NCBI GenBank assembly: GCA_002422285.1
Contig: DIUF01000037.1
Span: forward strand, 1-15,167
Direction of reading: 5' to 3'
DNA length: 15,167 nt
Origin: Flavobacteriales bacterium UBA6165
GTDB lineage: Bacteria > Bacteroidota > Bacteroidia > Flavobacteriales_D > Crocinitomicaceae
In this document: in pieces, positions 14,328 to 15,167 of the stretch
How positions within the stretch are numbered: the stretch's first letter is position 1
Layout of the letters: each line of letters starts with the position of its first letter
The notes under the pieces: generated by a model
What the model was told of the DNA's origin: nothing
Databases searched by the model: none
What the model saw: the letters and a program-made list of their open reading frames with translations, nothing else
Position numbers and translations under genes: made by a program

Positions 14328-15167
14328 TTAATCTTTTACGTTGAATTTCTGCTTCAAAGTATTCACTTGCAACCGAAATTCTCCGGGTTCAACAATCCAT
14401 TTCAAATCTTTATTTACAAAAGCCAATGCTGTTATTGGCATTTCAATTTCTATTGTTTTCATTTCTCCAGCTTCCAAATCTATTTTTCTGAAAGCGCGCA
14501 GTCTTTTTACGCTCGGTGTGATGCTCGCCACCAAATCACTTACAAATACTTGCACAACTTCTTTGGCCGGTCTATCTGAATCGTTTTTCACTTGAACCGA
14601 AATGCGCACCACATCCCCTTGAGCGTAGGATTTTTTATCGATTTTTAAGTCACTGTAAACGAACTTCGAATAGCTCAAACCAAAACCAAACTCCCACTGC
14701 GGATTGAAAGTGTTGTAGCCAAAATCTTTGTCTAAAAGTTCGGTGTGCTTGTGGTCATAAAAAAGCAAAGAACCCGTATGTCTGGGATAAGTAAAAGGCA
14801 ATTTTCCTGAGGGATTCACATCGCCAAAAAGTATCTGAGACAATGCAATTCCGCCAAAATCACCCGGCAAATAGGTGTGAACAATGGCTGAGGCAAGTGG
14901 TTCAATTTCGCGAACTAGCATTGGTCTGTTGAATGCAAAAACCAAGATAATTGGCTTGCCCGTTTTGCTCAATTCACGAACCAAATTTTGTTGCGCCATA
15001 GGCAAATTCAAATCTTCGATGTCGCCAGGTTTTTCGGTGCTCGGCATTTCTCCCAAACAAACCACGATAACATCATTATTTCTGGCAGCTGATACTGCTG
15101 CTGCAATGTTCACTTCTTTATCCAAATCGCTGCCCAAAACATAGGAAACCTGACCTGGATTAATTTC
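14328..15167 (-). CDS. GH3 beta-glucosidase, C-terminal part (5' end outside window)
   Basis: The frame is open to the window edge at 15167 and reads in from EINPGQVSYVLGSDLDKEV, so the gene continues beyond; a TTG at 15137 is not a true start. About 279 residues are present. They comprise most of the GH3 C-terminal alpha/beta domain (ARNNDVIVVCLGE, DLNLPMAQQNLVREL, KPIILVFAFNRPM, and AIVHTYLPGDFGG preceding GDVNPSGKLPFTYPR), the hallmark FGFGLSYSKF, and the Fn3-like domain (RISVQVKNDSDRPAKEVVQVF, then KRLRAFRKIDLEAGE). The N-terminal barrel with the nucleophile Asp is outside. Enzymes of this architecture release glucose from the non-reducing ends of oligosaccharides, probably in the periplasm. 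It is the most upstream gene seen of a four-gene operon with GH16, the clan GH-A enzyme and the sugar kinase. Confidence 0.93.
   Translation of the reverse strand, partial: EINPGQVSYVLGSDLDKEVNIAAAVSAARNNDVIVVCLGEMPSTEKPGDIEDLNLPMAQQNLVRELSKTGKPIILVFAFNRPMLVREIEPLASAIVHTYLPGDFGGIALSQILFGDVNPSGKLPFTYPRHTGSLLFYDHKHTELLDKDFGYNTFNPQWEFGFGLSYSKFVYSDLKIDKKSYAQGDVVRISVQVKNDSDRPAKEVVQVFVSDLVASITPSVKRLRAFRKIDLEAGEMKTIEIEMPITALAFVNKDLKWIVEPGEFRLQVNTLKQKFNVKD

Noticed and set aside
1..15167. CRISPR arrays, tRNA or rRNA genes, insertion sequences and phage genes
   Set aside because: No regularly spaced repeats, cloverleaf-like sequence, transposase or integrase motifs were seen on either strand.

Overview
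The window looks like a chromosomal segment of a Bacteroidota bacterium, probably a flavobacterium-like lineage. Reasons: AT-rich DNA; a long exported protein ending in a type IX secretion (T9SS) type A sorting domain; signal peptides ending in the 'AQ' style typical of the phylum; a TPR-containing HisKA_2 sensor kinase; an adhesin/CBM and glycosidase cluster; start codons without Shine-Dalgarno sequences; and promoters that fit the Bacteroidota TAnnTTTG -7 element. The genus cannot be fixed from sequence alone.

Left part (1-8275): a sensor/toxin-like locus. Four minus-strand genes, packed with overlaps or short gaps, encode an exported protein with a C-terminal Tudor-like module (4940-6442), an exported beta-propeller-like protein (3858-4940), a TPR sensor histidine kinase (2103-3827) and its LuxR/NarL-type response regulator (1504-2106). 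A divergent plus-strand gene (6614-8275) encodes a secreted protein of the cholesterol-dependent cytolysin (CDC, thiol-activated cytolysin) fold without the cholesterol-binding undecapeptide. Downstream of the regulator lies a second minus-strand group: a two-TM membrane protein (567-1433), a small exported protein (82-549) and the start of a third exported protein (1-62).

The most striking signal is an identical 17-bp sequence, TTCACACTTTAGGGTGA, found upstream of exactly these three transcription units (1479-1495, 6496-6512, 6551-6567) and always in the direction of the gene. Its core is an imperfect palindrome (TCACnCTnnAGnGTGA). In all three promoters an AAWWTTG element, resembling the Bacteroidota -7 box, ends exactly 30 bp downstream. 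The reasonable inference is an activator operator, with the locally encoded response regulator as prime candidate, tying the CDC-like protein, its sensor operon and the membrane/exported group into one regulon.

Middle part (8276-9470): a strong terminator after the CDC-like gene, a small exported protein of unknown function, tadA (tRNA adenosine deaminase), and a terminator for the next gene.

Right part (9470-15167): a beta-glucan (laminarin-like) utilisation cluster on the minus strand. A GH3 beta-glucosidase (cut by the window end), a GH16 endo-beta-1,3-glucanase-type lipoprotein, a clan GH-A glycosidase and a BadF/N-acetylglucosamine-kinase-like sugar kinase form a tightly coupled operon. 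A separately promoted T9SS-exported protein with a CBM4_9-like module, an Fn3-like module and two near-identical Cys-rich domains follows. Together they suggest surface binding and endo-cleavage of a beta-glucan, trimming to monosaccharide by GH3, and phosphorylation by the kinase. No SusC/SusD pair is present inside the window.
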